Of a DNA stretch of 64,000 bases, positions 63,750 through 64,000 are shown piece by piece. A program made the translations under genes and the position numbers. This DNA comes from Mycoplasmatota bacterium. Its GTDB lineage: Bacteria; Bacillota_I; Bacilli_A; Haloplasmatales; Haloplasmataceae. Under the pieces are notes generated by a model, which saw only the letters and a list, made by a program, of their open reading frames with translations, ran no database searches and was not told where the DNA came from. Numbering within the stretch: the stretch's first letter is position 1; the number at the start of each line of letters is the position of its first letter. The stretch covers positions 248,001-312,000 of the forward strand of contig CP074573.1 of the NCBI GenBank assembly GCA_018394295.1, given 5' to 3'.

Positions 63750-64000
63750 ATGTTGTTTCAAAAAGAACGAGAATTGGTAGTGGAATACGGTAAAAAGTTA
63801 ATCGAAAAGAATTTAACCAAAGGTACTGGTGGTAATATAAGTGTGTTTATCAGAGATAAACAATTAATGGCAATATCACCAAGTGGAATCGATTATCTTA
63901 AAACACAACCCGAAGATGTTGTAATAATGGACCTTAAAGGAAATGTAGTAGATGGGAAACAAAAACCATCAAGTGAATATGATATGCATCGTATATTCTA
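63750..64000 (+). CDS. Class II aldolase (L-fuculose/L-ribulose-phosphate aldolase type), 3' end outside window
   Basis: ATG 63750 with GAAAGGAGG just upstream. The first 83 codons are present: 'LVVEYGKKLIEKNLTKGTGG' then 'NISVF' is the phosphate- and substrate-binding start of class II aldolases/epimerases, and 'ISPSGIDY' and 'PSSEYDMHRIFY' are the following conserved blocks (FucA/AraD fold). The zinc-binding histidines would lie beyond the window edge. With the SorC regulator it forms a catabolic operon for a deoxysugar or pentulose; which sugar cannot be told. Confidence 0.87.
   Translation, partial: MLFQKERELVVEYGKKLIEKNLTKGTGGNISVFIRDKQLMAISPSGIDYLKTQPEDVVIMDLKGNVVDGKQKPSSEYDMHRIF

Noticed and set aside
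1-64000. Mycoplasma-type code with TGA as tryptophan
   Set aside because: Several complete genes end with TGA at the expected place (for example 11382, 47912, 51965) and all tryptophans use TGG.

Overview
The window is an AT-rich (roughly 30% GC) bacterial chromosome segment with almost every gene on the + strand. Several genes end in TGA and tryptophan is encoded by TGG, so the standard bacterial code applies. Low GC, Thr-rich linkers after lipobox cysteines, and surface proteins that end in a C-terminal membrane helix plus a basic tail instead of an LPXTG signal suggest a low-GC Firmicutes or Tenericutes-like lineage (Izemoplasmatales, Haloplasma or Acholeplasma type). That placement is inference. 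No rRNA, tRNA or CRISPR was seen.

Layout. 1-4103: the 3' part of an ABC (FtsX-type) permease, then a condensation/acyltransferase-like gene with a zinc-ribbon membrane protein gene. 4332-7449: two membrane-anchored WG-repeat proteins. 7450-8389: mostly non-coding, with one possible 43-codon ORF, a terminator and the promoter of the next locus. 8390-40463: one long run of co-directional, tightly packed genes ending at a strong hairpin. It holds an RpiR-SIS regulator, NanE, two close paralogous solute-binding lipoproteins at its two ends, a repeat-containing surface lipoprotein, a surface NAGPA-type phosphodiester glycosidase, a YesL/DUF624 protein, a large CBM-like/solute-binding fusion, four CUT1 sugar permease subunits in two pairs, an NHL protein, a Yip1-like protein, a DUF5696 protein, a cytosolic/surface pair of GHL10 glycosidases, a GNAT protein, two DUF4127 proteins and a cytosolic GH20 hexosaminidase. 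An SGNH esterase and an FAD oxidoreductase (40595-42763) probably belong to it functionally. 42965-47912: two more WG-repeat proteins and a membrane-anchored, probably beta-propeller protein behind a structured leader. 48331-53899: an alpha/beta hydrolase, an SF2 helicase with membrane segments, and an ABC-F ATPase. 54286-59232: a 1648-residue CvpA-like repeat protein. 59309-60797: an intact ISL3-family insertion sequence sitting in that gene's terminator. 61159-64000: malic enzyme, a SorC regulator and the start of a class II aldolase.

How the central genes may work together (inference): surface enzymes (NAGPA-type, GHL10, perhaps DUF5696) trim an amino-sugar glycan, possibly phosphodiester-linked. 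Lipoproteins capture the products and two CUT1 permease pairs import them, with an ATPase supplied from elsewhere because none is encoded here. GH20 and the cytosolic GHL10 finish hydrolysis, and NanE converts ManNAc-6-phosphate to GlcNAc-6-phosphate for central metabolism. RpiR would sense a phosphosugar. The two DUF4127 proteins and the FAD oxidoreductase have no assigned step and are the best candidates for new biochemistry.

Notable anomalies: an in-frame TAA splits the large solute-binding fusion 68 codons before its apparent natural end; six promoters share TAGAAA-N17-TATAAT, some with the -10 box inside a terminator-like hairpin; WG-repeat gene pairs flank the glycan locus on both sides.
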